Shown here one piece after another: positions 62,927 through 64,000 of a stretch of 64,000 nucleotides of DNA. The position numbers and the translations under genes were made by a program. A model generated the notes under the pieces. That model searched no databases. It was not told the DNA's origin and worked only from the letters and a program-made list of their open reading frames with translations. Each line of letters begins with the position of its first letter. Positions within the stretch are counted from its first letter, which is position 1. The stretch comes from Holophagae bacterium (GTDB lineage: Bacteria; Acidobacteriota; Holophagae; Acanthopleuribacterales; Acanthopleuribacteraceae): NCBI GenBank assembly GCA_030429565.1, contig JAUIFE010000002.1, positions 186,001 through 250,000 of the forward strand. The letters are read 5' to 3'.

Positions 62927-64000
62927 ATGTTTCGGATACGTGTCAATTTATGTCTTTTAGCCTTACTGATGGGTTTTGTGTTGAGCGGGCCGGGCCTGTT
63001 CGCCCACGAAGGTGATCCGAAACTGCAAGACCGTCAACCGCGCTATGAAGGTTTGGGTTTTGCGCGCGGCGCATTTAAAGGTAAAGCGGGGCCGGAATTT
63101 CCCGCCGAAGGTTTGGTGATGCAGTCATGGGTGACGCTGCCCGAATTTGAAGGGCTGCATTCGCGTGCCAATGATTGCTGGGGATACACGGCACCCTCGG
63201 GCCGCGAATACGCCTTAATCGGTTTACAACGCGGTACGGGTTTTGTGGAAATCACCGACCCAACCGATCCACGCATCGTCGCGGTGATTGACGGTGTCGG
63301 CTCAACTTGGCGCGACGTTAAAGCCTATGGGCACCATGCTTACGTGGTGTCGGAAGGTGGCGGCGGCCTGCAAGTAATCGACATGAGCCAGATCGACAAC
63401 AACGTCGTGACCCTTGTTCGCGAAGTGACAAGCGGCGGCACCGCGGCCACCCACAACGTGGCGATTGATACCGTCAGTGGCTTCCTCTACCGCACCGGCG
63501 GCGGCGCCAACGGCCTGCGCATCTATGATTTGAGCGATCCCGGCAACCCGACCTACCTCACCAGTTGGACGGATCGCTACGTACACGACGCCCAAATTGT
63601 GACCTACACGGAAGGGCCTTACGCGGGTCGACAAATTGCTTTTGCTTGCGCCGGCTTCAACGGGGGACGCACTCAAACCGGCTTGAGCATTATCGACGTC
63701 ACCGACAAACAAAATATGCAGGTGCTGACCCACTACCAGTTTTCCAACCCCAATTACTCGCACCAAGGTTGGTTATCTGAAGATCGCAACTACTTCTACC
63801 TCAACGACGAGCTTGACGAAATGAACGGTGGCACCGAAACAACCACCCGCATCATCGATGTATCCGACCTGCTCAATCCTTTTGAAGCCGCGACTTTCAC
63901 CAATGGCTCCAGGTCGATTGACCACAACCTTTACACCCACAACGGCTACATTTTTGAAGCAAATTACCGCAGCGGTCTGCGCATCTTTAGCACCTGTAAC
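62927..64000 (+). CDS. LVIVD-repeat / choice-of-anchor B family protein (truncated by window end)
   Basis: 358 codons are visible and the frame is still open at the right edge. ATG has GGGAG five bases before and a signal peptide (L-L-A-L-L-M-G-F-V-L-S). Repeats such as G-L-Q-V-I-D-M-S, G-L-R-I-Y-D-L-S-D-P and T-G-L-S-I-I-D-V-T-D and the H-N-V-A-I-D / S-H-Q-G-W-L / D-H-N-L-Y-T-H-N-G-Y motifs are those of the secreted choice-of-anchor B family. A beta-propeller on the cell surface is likely. It starts 110 bp after the peroxidase gene. Confidence 0.85.
   Translation, partial: MFRIRVNLCLLALLMGFVLSGPGLFAHEGDPKLQDRQPRYEGLGFARGAFKGKAGPEFPAEGLVMQSWVTLPEFEGLHSRANDCWGYTAPSGREYALIGLQRGTGFVEITDPTDPRIVAVIDGVGSTWRDVKAYGHHAYVVSEGGGGLQVIDMSQIDNNVVTLVREVTSGGTAATHNVAIDTVSGFLYRTGGGANGLRIYDLSDPGNPTYLTSWTDRYVHDAQIVTYTEGPYAGRQIAFACAGFNGGRTQTGLSIIDVTDKQNMQVLTHYQFSNPNYSHQGWLSEDRNYFYLNDELDEMNGGTETTTRIIDVSDLLNPFEAATFTNGSRSIDHNLYTHNGYIFEANYRSGLRIFSTCN

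Noticed and set aside
1..64000. tRNA, rRNA, insertion sequence or prophage genes
   Set aside because: None recognised by eye; a covariance-model and transposase profile search would be needed to exclude small tRNAs.

Overview
The window reads as the chromosome of a Gram-negative bacterium of medium-high GC. It has TonB-dependent outer-membrane import, many signal peptides, GatCA tRNA amidation, and frequent GTG/TTG starts behind good Shine-Dalgarno (SD) sites. A Ser/Thr kinase fused to a formylglycine-generating-enzyme-like (SUMF1) domain, NHL-repeat proteins and a carboxypeptidase-like N-domain on the TonB receptor suggest Acidobacteriota, perhaps a Holophagae/Acanthopleuribacter-like lineage. 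That placement is inference from gene style, not from a marker gene. No rRNA, tRNA, CRISPR array, prophage or insertion sequence was recognised.

Layout. 0-2.5 kb: end of a polysaccharide region (WbuC cupin, TIGR04372-type glycosyltransferase). 2.5-7.4 kb: housekeeping mutS2 and an OPT-family oligopeptide transporter. 7.4-41.7 kb: a large glycan/nonulosonic-acid (sialic-acid-like) locus. 41.7-47.5 kb: gatA, gatC, two paralogous secreted proteins of unknown role, glpK. 47.5-53 kb: a STAND-like ATPase with TPR repeats, a decayed SpoU-type RNA methyltransferase, two Hsp20 genes, msrB. 53-56.1 kb: a His-rich small protein and a TonB receptor with Asp/His-rich loops, probably a metal (zinc-like) uptake pair. 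56.2-64 kb: the kinase-SUMF1 protein, then a secreted NHL protein, a YtkA-like protein, a di-heme cytochrome c peroxidase and a truncated LVIVD-repeat protein.

The glycan locus has NeuC-, NeuB-, NeuD- and NeuA-like enzymes, enough in outline to make a CMP-activated nonulosonate. It also has a second NeuB-like protein without the SAF domain and an SpsF-PseG-like fusion. A ten-gene minus-strand operon (31979 down to 22688) holds an epimerase, a GmhA-like isomerase, a nucleotidyltransferase-PfkB kinase protein (HldE domains in reversed order), a HAD-kinase fusion, split transketolase halves, the two 'sporadic carbohydrate cluster' proteins (2OG-Fe oxygenase and LIC12192 family), a methyltransferase and the NeuA-like enzyme. 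Beside it are two radical SAM/SPASM enzymes, an aminotransferase and a NeuD-like acyltransferase.

The most striking element is at 19518-22686: E1-alpha and E1-beta subunits of a 2-oxoacid-dehydrogenase type, followed by a protein with an E2-style lipoyl domain and an E3/E1-binding domain whose catalytic acyltransferase domain is replaced by a NeuD/PglD-type sugar acyltransferase. I read this as a possible lipoyl-linked route that hands an acyl group to a sugar without free acyl-CoA. A second unexplained signal is a 12-base motif, TTTTATTTGCGC, present five times in the same orientation around 37.4, 38.8 and 58.6-58.8 kb.
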